Positions 43,477 through 54,189 of a stretch of DNA of 64,000 nt are shown here, piece after piece. Origin of the DNA: Gadus chalcogrammus. Its lineage: Eukaryota > Chordata > Actinopteri > Gadiformes > Gadidae. The stretch spans positions 3,554,312-3,618,311 of the forward strand of contig NC_079414.1 of NCBI RefSeq assembly GCF_026213295.1, in the 5' to 3' direction. Every line of letters begins with the position of its first letter. The first letter of the stretch is position 1. Made by a program: the position numbers and the translations under genes. Below the pieces are notes generated by a model, which worked only from the letters and a program-made list of their open reading frames with translations, did no database searches and was not told the DNA's origin.

Positions 43477-44995
43477 GTGCCAATGTTGTGGCTGCGGCAC
43501 GCATCCTGGAGGAGAAGAATAGGTGGTCATAGGAGAAGAGTGCATTGCAGTTGTCATACCTTGAAACTCGTGATCGATGCTGCAATCGAAGCATTGAAAA
43601 GGCTGTTGAGGCTGCAAGATGTCTCGTGGAACATTTAAAGAAAAAGTGAGCTAGCCAGCGGTAAGGTACGAGCAAAACTCCAACAAATGGTCACACCTGA
43701 GCACAGCCTTGTTCAAGATGAAAGCACAAGGCGGAACAGCACCTTTTATATGGTCAGTCAACTGATTGAGCAAAGATGGCCTGTAACAGCAACACTGTCT
43801 TACATCTCTGTCACACAGAAAGGAAAAAGGTACCATGATTTGAAACCAGAACAGTGAAAGAAGAACATTAGAAGAACATTTAAAAGCCCTCAAGGCTTTT
43901 GAATGTGCCACTGTGTTCATGCGTGCAGAGAAATACACAACAATATCTGCAATACCTCCACTTGTGAAGGGGCTATCCAAGTCCACCGAGAATGTTGCCT
44001 ACGAGTCGGGGCCGTTGCAGGCTTTTCAACTCACTGCTCGTCACTTCCACCAATACAGCTTCTGCATCAACACCTCTTGCCACTCTACTTGATTCACTCC
44101 TTGGTTCCAGCAGTGAAGAAGGGGATGGATCAAGTGGAGATGATGATGATGTCAACACCAAAGTAGGAAAATAAGTCCTCAGAAACTTGCTAAGGAAGAA
44201 AACCCATTGCAGTGGTGGAAGAATAACAAGGACAAATATCCGATATTGGCCAAGCTAGCCAAGTCCTACTTACGCATCCCTGGCACCTCGACACCATCAG
44301 AGCGGCTGTTCTCTGCCGCAGGCAACGTAGCTTCCAAGAAGAGAGCAAGCCTTAGCCAGGTGTGTGTGTGTTAGAGCACCAGGCAAGAAGGCGTTAATGT
44401 CAAATGTTAATGTTGAAACAAATACAGTGTGGACAGATTGGTAACTTGCATTTTCCTTTATTTTTTATTATTTATTTATTGTTCTAACAGATCAGGCACT
44501 TCACTGAAAACTGAAAACGTAATTTTGTGCACTTTATAAAAGAAAGGAGCCTTTTAATTTTTGTATATGCTGTATATACATTTACATATAAAAATGTATA
44601 TCATACATTGTATGTTTTTTTTTTTTTTTTTCCAGTGTTTGATATTTTTTAATATTAATATGACTTTTCATAGCTCAGGGACGTTGGAGCAATAACCTGT
44701 TTTTAAACTTCAGTCTGCACTGTGAAAGTAATGTTTTGTTTTTGAATAAAGATGCGGCAATTACAAATGTTTCTCTTTTTTATCCGATTCATCGATTAAT
44801 CGAAAAAATTATCTACCAATTAATCGATTAATAAAATAATTGTTAGATGTAGCCCTAGATTCCTGTATTCTTTCACATCGTAATATATCTAGAAGAACAA
44901 AAGCATTGCAACGTCATGCCTTTGTGTTTATACACCCACTGACCTTGTTATGGTTCTAGACACACAGACAGCCATTACCTCTGCACAGGCCCTCC

Positions 44996-45439
44996 TCATT
45001 CATCTGGTCTCCCTGGCTTCGGGAGGGGCAATATGGGTGTGTTACAAGGACTAGTAGTTTCCTTTAGAATGCCTTGAGATAAAAGAGAAGTTATTACTGG
45101 CTGAATCCCATCTAATGCTTCGGGGGACAAACGATACTGTCGAATACAAGGCAAAGTAGCATCTGACTTTAATGTAACTTTAAGAGGTGGTGAAGAGTTT
45201 ACAAATCCTGCATGATTTTTATGCATGGCCCATAGTTTAGATGGTACCTGGGATAAACTCTGGGGTGGACTGTTATCAGGAGACGGTGCTGGAGAGTGTT
45301 TTTCGAATGTACAACTCGAATTCGCAAACAACAGGGTTTTCAAATCTAGTCTCCAACCGTCAGACTGTAGCGTGTGCAGTATACCTGTAGAGGTCGCTGA
45401 TGAACTAATGGGTTTTGTGTTGTGTAGGGTTTTAATCAT
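44996..45439 (-). pseudogene. Retroviral reverse transcriptase, N-terminal part
   Basis: Frame with LWAMHKNHAGFVNSSPPLKV, IRQYRLSPEALDGIQPVITS and the end segment NTPILPLPKPGRPDE, the finger region that precedes the catalytic motifs of gamma/epsilon-like retroviral RT. It ends just before the first catalytic Asp region, so the truncation removes the active site. Confidence 0.8.
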
Positions 45440-45562
45440 GTTTTCTAATTATTGGGGTGTATGTGTTGGTGAAATAGCTAGTATGATGTGTGGTACTGTT
45501 GTATCATCGTGAAGGAGAGAAAATTGGTATTTTGTGAGAGACACAACTGCAGCACAACCGGC

Positions 45563-46237
45563 CTAACCAATGTATAGTTGCGTGATAGGATTAAATGCAT
45601 CAGTGTGATTTAGAAACGAGCACGTCTTCTGTTGATATTCTATTGGTACGACGTCGTTAAACAATGTAGCGTTACAATGAAAGGTTTCAAAAGGCAACAT
45701 TTGCGTTAGACCAACGGCGAGAGATGGGGACGTTTTAGACAAACTTTGAATGTTTTCGATATTGCAGATATCAACACTAGGTTTTCCTAACAATCTCCAC
45801 AAGTAAGCAGTAGTTACTTCGGTATGCGTTAACAATTGGGAAGCCTGAATCAACTTATTATCGGGTATTTGCATAAACAAACCATCCGGAGTACCAAAAA
45901 TTACTGCATTTAGTTTACACAACATATCTCTTCCCATTAAATTAACAGGAGAGGAGGGAGAGATTAAAAACTTCTGTTCAAACGGGACATGTGATACAAT
46001 AGTAGGAACCGGCTTTGATATTGTTTCACTCATCGCTATGCCAGCAATACCAACCGTTCTCAATGTTTTGTTACTTTCTTGTAAAATACCAGTTTTGTTA
46101 ATAGCTGATACTGTAGCACCAGAATCGACAAGAAATTCAAAATGGTTTTGTCCTACCTGCACGGAGCATTTAGGATTTTCGGTGGGGGTGGAAGACAGTT
46201 GAAGAAGCGTTGTCTGGATCGTTGTTTCCTTCTCCAA
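45563..46237 (-). pseudogene. Retroviral aspartic protease
   Basis: Contains the active-site loop FLVDSGATVSAINKTG, a flap-side strand (LRTVGIAGIAMSETIS) and the C-terminal PVNLMGRDMLCKLNAVI, the order seen in retroviral proteases. It cleaves Gag and Pol in live relatives. The frame is uninterrupted for 224 codons and extends beyond the protease core toward RT. The reading register relative to gag is broken by frameshifts. Confidence 0.85.
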
Positions 46238-47043
46238 GGGGTCCTAGTAATGATTATACTCACCTGGGCATTGGAGGGGGTTCTTCATGGTGTGGGGGCG
46301 CGGACTGGTTCCATGCGCGGGGCCGACGGTTTGGCCTCGTCGCTGTGTTTCTTTCTGCAATATTTGACCAATCTTTTCGCAGTAATAGCATCTGGGGGGG
46401 TTTCCGTCACGTGTGTCCTTTCCATACAGGTCGCTGTGGTTATGGTTATCTTTAACTTGACTTTTTTTCGAATTAAAATCGTATTGGTCTCGGTCATTCT
46501 CATAAGTACGTTCTCTGTACTCCTGGGTCTGTTTTTTTTAACTGTCTTTTGTTCCGTTCTTTGTAGTTGTGCTGCAGAAACATTCCTGCTTGATGGTTAC
46601 TTAGGTTAGTTTTCTTTTTATCTTTAAACATGCCTAAGCGTTCCATATTAGCCAATTGTGTGGTTAGTTGAGTTAGTGTTTTTTTCTGCCGTTGCAAATC
46701 AGTTAGAATGAGAAGAGAGGGAGTTTGTGGGTTAAGGCAGTTTATAAACGTTTGTACAGTAAACATCATATTTGAGTTAGGCCTGGGCGATATATCGATA
46801 TTTTTTCAAACGCGATATGAAATGAGACCATATCGTCAACATCGATATAATTAAATTTGCGTTGAAATTACAGCACATTTGTCCCAAATAACACCAGTTT
46901 CGAACCGCGCCTGCCGCCTGCTATTTCGTAACTCTGCTTATGTCTCTCCCGCTCTGCCTCCGGCTCACACACACAGTCTCTACCTCCCCCCCCCCCGCCC
47001 CCCCCCCCCCCCCTCCACTGACTCACGTCACTTTTTGAAATCG

Positions 47044-47206
47044 CAAAACATGAGCCGTATTCGAAATCGTTCACTTTTCATTGGGTATTTTAAGTGCACT
47101 ATATTCTGCATGAATTTAACCACTGAGAATTTGAATACCACTACAAAATGGCGAGCACCCTATATAGTGCACTATATCCGTGATAGGGAACGATTTCGAA
47201 CACAGC
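47044..47206. mobile_element. Short MITE copy upstream of the hAT start codon
   Basis: ccgtattcgaaatcgttcac at the left and gggaacgatttcgaacacag at the right, an internally deleted relative of 27045-27590. It shares the block gcgagcaccctatatagtgc. Confidence 0.7.
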
Positions 47207-47207
47207 T

Positions 47208-47379
47208 ATGGAGTCCGCCTGCACAAGCAGCTCTGAGGAGCTTGTTTGCAAGCGAAAGACCAACGGCTCCACAGTATGGAAATGGTTTGGATATAAGGTG
47301 TCTGACGAATTACAAAATCACGTAATTTGTAGAGAGTGCTTAAAAACTGTCGCAACCAAAGGGTTGCAATTCTGTGCAT
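47208..47379 (+). pseudogene. hAT BED-finger N-terminus
   Basis: ATG at 47208: MESACTSSSEELVCKRKTNG, then STVWKWFGYKVSDELQ and ICRECLKTVATKG, the aromatic-rich start and CxxC of a fish ZBED-type hAT transposase. A stop (TAA) follows within 60 codons and no further transposase sequence is seen. Confidence 0.75.
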
Positions 47380-47530
47380 AATATTCCGGAGGTGCACACA
47401 GCTTTTGGCCGTGATATTATATGTTATAATGTTCTCATATACGAGGCGGAGGCAGTTTCTAGTCCACGTTTTATTCAACCATCAAACTGTATTCAATTCT
47501 GAACGGTAGGAATAGTAATTGTAAATCGAA
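47371..47530. repeat. 150-bp segment, first copy (second at 48429-48580)
   Basis: Shared blocks: cttttggccgtgatattata, acgaggcggaggcagt, caaccatcaaactgtattca. The two copies lie either side of the nested TTAA-type MITE, so the hAT interior was duplicated before or with that insertion. Confidence 0.88.
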
Positions 47531-47614
47531 TTGGTAGGTAGGTATAGTAATAACGGCAACTCCACAGTAACTTCAAGGTTTCTCACTCCGCGAGACCCAA
47601 ACATAAAACATTAA

Positions 47615-48393
47615 AGGTCCCATGACATGAAAATATCACTTTATGAGGTTTTCTAACATAAATATGAGTTCCCCTAGTCTGCCTATGGTCCCCCAGTGGC
47701 TAAAACTTGCGTTTGGTGTAAAACGAGCACTAGCTGTTCTGCTCGCCTTTGAAAAAACGGAGGCTCAAGCGCGCTGATTTGGAATGTTTTTAGGTCCGTC
47801 ACAAAGCATCTAAGCTCCTCCCCTTACTCTGCCTGGCCCGCCCAGAGACGTTGGCCCGCCAATGAGACACGACCGTGCGAGCGCCACATGTGTGTGTGAA
47901 TACACACACTGTAATGCAAGTGTTTCTTGTCGGTTCTTTGACGTCTCTTGTATTTCCACAACGAGACTGTAGTGGGGGTTATCTGAGCCATGGTTGAGAA
48001 ATAATTGGGGGAAAGGAACTTTGGCTTTGACTCGCTGAAGTACATGAACTGCGACATGCCTCCCGTGTGTTCTAGAATATTTACAGAACACGGCTAAAGG
48101 CTGTGTGCGCCTCGCCATTGCGATACATCCACTGTAAACAGAAGGCAGGGTACCATGGCTGCAAGCTGCTCAGGGCCACACCCCCACCCTCCTCCTTGAC
48201 CCGCCTCGCTCCTCCTCATTTGCATTATAGCTACAGACACCAAAACAGCGCATTTGGGGGAAGCTCAATGTGCGACTGGCTCGGAGTGGCTGTAACTGCA
48301 CCAAGGCAGAATTTCGGGAACGTCTTTGAATACTGTGTTAGTTGCCCACTAATACCTATATCAAAGAATACATAAAATAGCATGTCATGGGAC
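47615..48393. mobile_element. TTAA-type MITE (aggtcccatgacatg ends)
   Basis: Left end TTAA|AGGTCCCATGACATG at 47611; reversed right end GTCCCATGACATGCTA at 48378-48393. The expected right CTTTAA is lost. Same family as the truncated end at 28413-28433. Non-coding; frames inside are accidental. Confidence 0.75.
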
Positions 48394-50000
48394 ATGACAT
48401 GCAACGGCCCCCCCACGCAGTCGTTACGGTTCATAATATTTCGGAGGCGCACAAAGCTTTTGGCCGTGATGTTATATATTATAATGTTCTCAAATACGAG
48501 GCGGAGGCAGTGTCTAGTCCACAGTTTATTCAACCATCAAACTGTATTCAATTCCGAACGGTAGAAATAGTAATATCAAATCCATCCCCCCCCCCTCAAA
48601 CATCGATATTTATCTTATATCGATATTCTGCTTGAAGATATCGAGATATGACTTTTGGTCCATATCGCCCAGCCCTAATTTGAGTCCATTGTTATTCCAG
48701 CGCTTTCCTCCCATGTGTGTCTAAAACGTTGAGAAAATTCTACGGGGGCTTCATCTGGTTTCTGTATGGTCTGAGTAACAATGGAAAAGTCAGCACGACT
48801 TGATGCTTCGGCTTTTACCACTCTTTCACAGACTGTGTCCAACCAAATGTCTAGGGAGATGTTGTTTCTTCTGATCCCCATTCGGCTCTTTGAGGGACGT
48901 GAAACAATTCTCGAACTAATTGCCATTTTGAACCGTATGCCAATTTTAGAATGATTAACACGTCTCCTGGTAATGGACTGTAAATTGTACACATTTGATT
49001 CAACCAATGTAAAAAAGGTGTTGGCGCGCGAAGGGGATCTGGAGCATCTTTGGCCATTGATTGCGCTTCACTTGGTGACCAAGGTTTCAATATCGCGGAG
49101 TCGCCTATTGTTATTTTCGGGCATTGCTCAATTTGACACGACTGTGAGGAGGTTGTAATGGGTATTGTTGGTGCAGCGCTAGACGCTGTACCTGAAGCAC
49201 CGAGTTGATTAGATTCTTTGGATTTTCGGGTTGCGATTGCTATTGCGGCGAGTTCGGTGTCGTCTAGTCCGTTATCTGTGGGCAGTTTGGGAAACAATCC
49301 TGTACAGTCTTGGTTAACGGAAAGTCCTACTTTACGCGCTAGTTTCTGCAATCTGTTTAGGTCTATAACGAGTTGACGTTGGCTCCATACACAAAGTGTA
49401 GTGAGGACGGTTTTGTCTTTTATGTTGTTTTGGGCTGTTTTAATAGCGTCTACTTCTGCGGCTGTTAACTCTATTTCAGTCATTAATTTATCAACATGTT
49501 CTGCATTACTAGTTGCTGTTATGTCCAACAGAGCTGTTACAATTCTGGCCAATCTGGGTTGATTTGCATCGTTTTTTGGAAAATGTTAGACGCGATTTCT
49601 GGAGTTAAGTCTTGTTTACCTGGTTTCGGTATTGGGTGTCTTTTTTCCGTGCGAATCCATGCATCTAAACAATTCTGTGTGTAATGAAAATCCCATTTCG
49701 GATCTGGTCCAGATGTTATCGTTTCTTTTAATTCTTGTAGTTTGCAAGAATCAAAATAACCACCTATTGGCCAACAGCCATCTGTCCATTCATACACATC
49801 ATAAGTAAATGGAAAAACCGAGTATATGCCTTCTTCTCTCAAGACTATATCTGCGGGGGATCTTGGTGGCACTATAGGATCGTTTTTTTTCTTACCATAG
49901 CGGGTTCTTACCAGGTCCGCTCTTTTTTTAATTTGCTTAGATACCGTTATTGTCACCTTAGCGTCCCGTTTTGATGAATGGGCGCCCATTTTACTTCCTT

Positions 50001-51004
50001 ATGACTGTGGGAGTCAGACGTTCTCTTGGAAAGAAAACACAAACAAATTAATACAAATAAAGGAATACACACACAGCTGATACAACAGATAGGGATATAC
50101 GAAACAAAACACAATCATTTGGGTTATAGTTTTACGTCATGAATTCTTTAATTCTAAAAGTATGTTAATGTATTTAATAATTTTAAAACATGTGGAACTC
50201 AACGTAAATGGAGACCACAGATCTGTTTGATAAAGAAACAAAGTAATGTTACCTAACTGAATAACATTAATCATTTTGTACAAAATCTGTAAATCAGAGT
50301 AAAGTCAATGTCTCAAAGGAGCCTGATTTATTTATTTCTATGTTAGTTTCAGGGTACTCACTCGTGGTTTGTCAATCAAACCTGTTTGAAGAAAAAACTT
50401 CTGTAGAGTTGAATTGTCCTCTGGCTCTGGATCATTGTCCTGAACTGCTACGTTTTTCGGGCATGCGTTCCTTGGACATTGCTATTTATCTGAAAAAAAA
50501 TCTATACAATCTCTCAGATCATATTAATACAACTCAGCAGTAAATCTATTACGATCACATTCAAATACATTTAGAATTTCGGGACGGCGTAAAAACTGCT
50601 TCTCCAGCGCTGTGGAGAGAAGAAGGGTCTACAAGAGGTTGTAGACAACATGAAAGCAAAGCATGGAAAGAAAGTTTAGGATAGAAACACGGCGCGAAAA
50701 ATACAAAACATAACAATTAGGATGAGACACAACGATGTTCTTTATATATTTTTTCTTTTCACAACCGAGGGGGGCCTATTCCCTCAGATGTTTCAGTGCC
50801 ACACTTACTGCTGGCACTGTTTTCGGCCGTAAAGGCCGGACGTTATTTCTCTATTATATTTAGCTTTAACACTCGTCCACTTTTCTGAAACAAGATAAGT
50901 TTAGTAACATGACAAGAAAAGTTGAACAGTGGTTAAATCAAATTTTCCGCCGTCGTTGGTGTCTTTAGGTTGGGAGGCTCCTCTATTTTGTGTACATTGA
51001 TTCA
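50001..51004. other. ERV 5' flank or leader; nothing firm
   Basis: On the minus strand a TATA-like atatataaag near 50745 is followed by an inverted pair (gtctacaacctcttgtagac, 50627-50646), a structured sequence such as is found in leaders. No LTR pair, primer site or coding block could be established. Confidence 0.35.
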
Positions 51005-52219
51005 TTCAGGCTCAAACAACATGAGGCCACTCAATTCATCCTACTTGGTCTTCCCGTGGGCGCAATCATCACCCCTATTTGAAATAGATCTCTTGTCTAT
51101 ATTCATCATACCAGTGATGATATGATGAGCAGTGCAAAAACCGCAAGCAGTGCAAAAACGGCGGTCAAAGGTCCGGGTCAGAATTGCTTATCTTCCGAGG
51201 GACATACACTACCCATATCATGTGAGGTCCAAAACTGGTTGGCCGTATGTGGGGTCCCAAACTGGTTTATTACTACTTACTGAATGGAATTTACTTGGAA
51301 TTCTTACCAACCTAACTCTATCAATGTATGTAGTTCTCTGGAGGGTTATTACCCTTAATGAGAGTCGTATTTTAGCGAGTAGAGCCAATACAAAGGAGTC
51401 TCCGATGGTACAGGACATCCACTCGGATAGGAAACTCAAAACGTTGCAGTCCAAGGTCGTGATAAACCTCCGCCAACACTCCTACATACTTCACATAACA
51501 AGAGAGAGTCTGCAGTGCGGAATCTTGCTAATGATCCACAAGGCACAAGCTTCCCATTCGTAGGAACAAACAGTCTACTACCGGCCAATCCTTGATGCCT
51601 ACGTAGTACGGATCATCAATTGGTAGGGATACCTAATTCTTGGATATTTTAGCAAAAAATATCAGACAGAGCCTCCGCCTAAATAAGAATTTAAATGAAA
51701 CCTCATGCTTTTAGATCGCTCTTCCCGAGGGCGTCATATTCACCCTTATATAAAATAAACCACTTGTTTACATTCATCATACCAGAGGCAGGGCAATTAT
51801 CCACTTATCCCCCCTTTCTTTTTAATGTACGAAGTTCTCTGGAGGGATTATTACCCTTAATGAGAGTCGTATTTTAGCGGGTAGAGTCAATACAAAGGAA
51901 TTACCAATAGTATTGTACATCTACTCATAGGAATCTCAAAATGTTGCAGTCCAAGGTCGTTATAAACCTCCGCCAACACTCCTGCATACGTCACATTAAA
52001 AAGTGAGCTGAATATTTGTTTTAGTGCTAATCGCATCCAAAGGTCCGGGTCAGATACTATTCGCATGTGTTCATCCATTTTCCAAATTCCGGCAAATTCA
52101 GAGGGTCTGAATGGCAAGATAGTAATTAAAAAAAAAACATAACTTACCAGTCTGATGATCTCATATTGGGATCCTGCCGACAACGCCATTTGATGAAGAG
52201 AAACTTCTCTCGAGGACAC
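51005..52219. repeat. Duplicated, rearranged unrecognised block
   Basis: Two related segments: about 51005-51590 and 51680-52060. Shared stretches include gttctctggagggttattac / gttctctggagggattatta, gttgcagtccaaggtcgt.at and aaacctccgccaacactcct. A third shared motif (caaaggtccgggtcaga) is in a different order in the two copies, at 51163 and 52038. On the minus strand the second copy gives a 110-codon frame with FAGIWKMDEHMRIVSDPDLW and YAGVLAEVYNDLGLQHFEIP, which I do not recognise; the first copy has the last part only, with changes. Confidence 0.7.
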
Positions 52220-52746
52220 GTCGGACAGCGAAATATTTGATTTAATCTTAAAGCATGATCATGGGAAAAGTACAGGCAGCAAAGTTACCAAGGATACATT
52301 TCATGAGACAATAGATGAACAAGATTCTTATAGGGAAACGTTTTCATTGTTGGTAGGGAGTGGGAGTGACCTTAGGCCAAGTAAATTTGCAATACAATAG
52401 GTGGAAATTGGACATATCTGCATGTCTGTAAGACATGGCTGTTAACAAGTTTACACAACAAAGATGTCAGTCGATTGGCCTGGTCTCAATACCAGACTCA
52501 CTGGCTCCAGTGGGAATTCAAATCCGAATTACCTTAACCTCTCTCAGTTAGAGAGGAAGGGATGTGTTTTAAGATACAGGGAGAATGTATACAGTTCCTT
52601 CTAATGTGCATAATAATTATATAAACAAGGTTAATTTAATATTTATATGATTGTATATTTATAGTTATGATTGATATTTCCACGACAGGAGGACTCATTC
52701 AACTTTTTTACACTGCCAAATATTCACGTCTTATGCCTTTTTCCGC
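52220..52746. other. no gene recognised
   Basis: AT-rich, with no repeat boundary or coding block I can support. Confidence 0.5.
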
Positions 52747-53842
52747 GCATTTACACTGACCGAGGTAATATACCGGCTTGATTTTGAACCCCAATTTACC
52801 CTCTTGGACCCAACACATATTAATAATAATAATAATAATAATTTTATTTAAAGGGCGCCTTTCAAGACACTCAAGGTCACCTTACAGAGCATAAAGTTAT
52901 AAGACAGAGGTTAAACATGAAGAATTAATAACACTCAAAAGACGACTAAAGTGAAGGGGGGGACCTCACTAACCACCACCAATATGTAGCACCCACTTGG
53001 GTGATGCACGGCGACCAATCGACGCCCGAACGCTCACTACACACCAGCTTGAGGTGGAGAGTTAGGGATGAGGTGGAGAGTGAGGGAAAAGAACATTTAA
53101 ACTATCGACAAATTCCCAGTAACAATCCGTCCAAGAAACATAGAAGACAGTGTGGGGAGACAGGACGGAGAGACTGTCAGGCGCTTGTTCACGGAGAGTC
53201 ATGCGGCCCGCATTATATAAGAAAGTTTCAAAGCTAAGACAAGAGGGAACGAGGGGGAAAAAAATTGTCAATACCCCAAATATTGGTGGTTTCATTTTCA
53301 TGTAAAGAGAATTAGACGGCATCACGGTTCCAGGGGCGGGACTTGGGTAGAGGTGTTAGGCTGCGTTGTCTCTACGACAGAGACAACTCAGGGATATCGA
53401 CATGAGTAGTTTTAACGGGTGAGACGGCCAAATCCACAAGGTGCTGACCATCATGGGAGAGAAGGTGGTGCAGTCGCATTTAACGAAGACGGGGAAAGAT
53501 GGTGCGAACTAGGGGAAAGGAGCAGAGGAACTTTCCTTATGATAAAAAACAAATGGTCAGCATAATAAAGAATATGTTGGCGTTTTTGCGTTTGTAGCCT
53601 AAACTCAGATGTATACTCATTCTTGCATGATAGTGGCTTAAATAATAAAATAATAAAAACATACAGAGAATGCAAATTATAAAGAAGTCTACTCTCCGCG
53701 GGTAGTCCCGCCTACTCCAAAGAACCGAGAAAGCCTGCTCCTTGACAAAGTGCGATTATACCCCCTCGGTTTTACGTAGGCAAGACAGTGAAATTGCAGG
53801 GTGTGCCAAGCCGCGACCATACCGCCTTGGCCGTGTGAAAAT
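52747..53842. mobile_element. TIR family X, copy 2 (holds an L2-type tail)
   Basis: Left end CATTTACACTGACCGAGG, reversed right end CATTTTCACACGGCCAAGG. Internal blocks match copy 1 (ttccaggggcgggact, gacatgagtagttttaac, ccctcggttttac). A LINE tail (52816-53270) interrupts it. No transposase frame. Confidence 0.65.
52816..53270 (-). mobile_element. 5'-truncated L2-like LINE 3' end
   Basis: On the minus strand the segment ends aaataaaattattattattattatta after gtgtcttgaaaggcgccctt, and upstream has ggtgctacatattggtggtgg. That is the conserved 3' untranslated end of fish L2-like LINEs with an (ATT)n tail. No coding part. Confidence 0.65.
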
Positions 53843-53928
53843 GTCTATTCTCCCTCCAGCTGGGCGTCTATGGCTACATTGGCTCTGTAATTTGGTTGTG
53901 TCTCCCTTGCTCCCTCATAACCTGTTCC

Positions 53929-54181
53929 CTATATAGTGAATGCTGTATAGTACAGTAGTTAGGGGATAGATATAGGGGGCCATTTGAACAATGATAATGT
54001 GCATCAATCCATCAGGGAGACGTTTTGTGGCATAAAGAAGCGCAAACAGTTGTTTCATGGTGACCGCTCATTTACATGAGATTTCTCTGCAGCAAAAGGT
54101 ATGCTTTGGAAATACGTGCATTTGTTGGACCCTCATTAATGTTGCATTATGGGTATTACACTGTGCACTACATAGGGAACC
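53929..54181. mobile_element. Possible MITE, ttccctatatagtg ends
   Basis: Left gttccctatatagtgaat and right gtgcactacatagggaac form imperfect inverted ends of about 18 bp around 250 bp of non-coding DNA. No clear target duplication. Confidence 0.5.
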
Positions 54182-54189
54182 ATTTTATA

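Larger units (their letters stand above)
46778..48677 (+). mobile_element. hAT element in ERV gag, exact 8-bp TSD
   Basis: Ends TAGGCCTGGGCGATATATCG and (reversed) TAGGGCTGGGCGATATGG. Flanked by ATTTGAGT at 46770-46777 and 48678-48685. Carries a BED-type N-terminus at 47208, two nested MITEs (47044-47206, 47615-48393) and a duplicated 150-bp internal segment. 1900 bp in all. Confidence 0.93.
46260..49989 (-). pseudogene. Retroviral gag, split by a hAT insertion
   Basis: ATG at 49989 opens MGAHSSKRDAKVTITVSK, with a Gly-2 myristoylation-type start; matrix-like sequence runs to 49537 (DLVRTRYGKKKNDPIVPPRS). A second frame (49552-48851) carries the linker and capsid start (ITIGDSAILKPWSPSEAQSM). 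A third (to 48675) has a major-homology-like segment QKPDEAPVEFSQRFRHTWEE. Beyond the hAT (46778-48677) gag resumes at 46769 (FINCLNPQTPSLLILTDLQR), ending in a basic region and one Cys-x2-Cys knuckle (RCYYCEKIGQIL) near 46380. Two frameshifts plus the insertion. Confidence 0.8.
44990..50000 (-). mobile_element. Class I-like endogenous retrovirus, gag-pro-pol start, no LTR found
   Basis: Minus-strand order: gag (49989 down to about 46260, interrupted by a hAT), protease (46237-45563) and the beginning of reverse transcriptase (45439-44996), after which homology stops. RNase H, integrase and envelope are absent. No LTR or primer site is convincingly visible to the right of gag, though a TATA-like atatataaag lies on the minus strand near 50745. 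Frameshifts and the hAT insertion make it inactive. Confidence 0.8.

Noticed and set aside
46142..46609. 155-codon + frame rich in Val, Leu and Phe
   Set aside because: Antisense of the ERV gag-protease junction, where the minus strand encodes the knuckle and protease.
48103..48375. 90-codon + frame in the hAT
   Set aside because: Lies inside the TTAA-type MITE, a non-coding family.
51132..51563. 143-codon + frame
   Set aside because: Not recognisable; the duplicated copy does not keep this frame open, so it is probably accidental.
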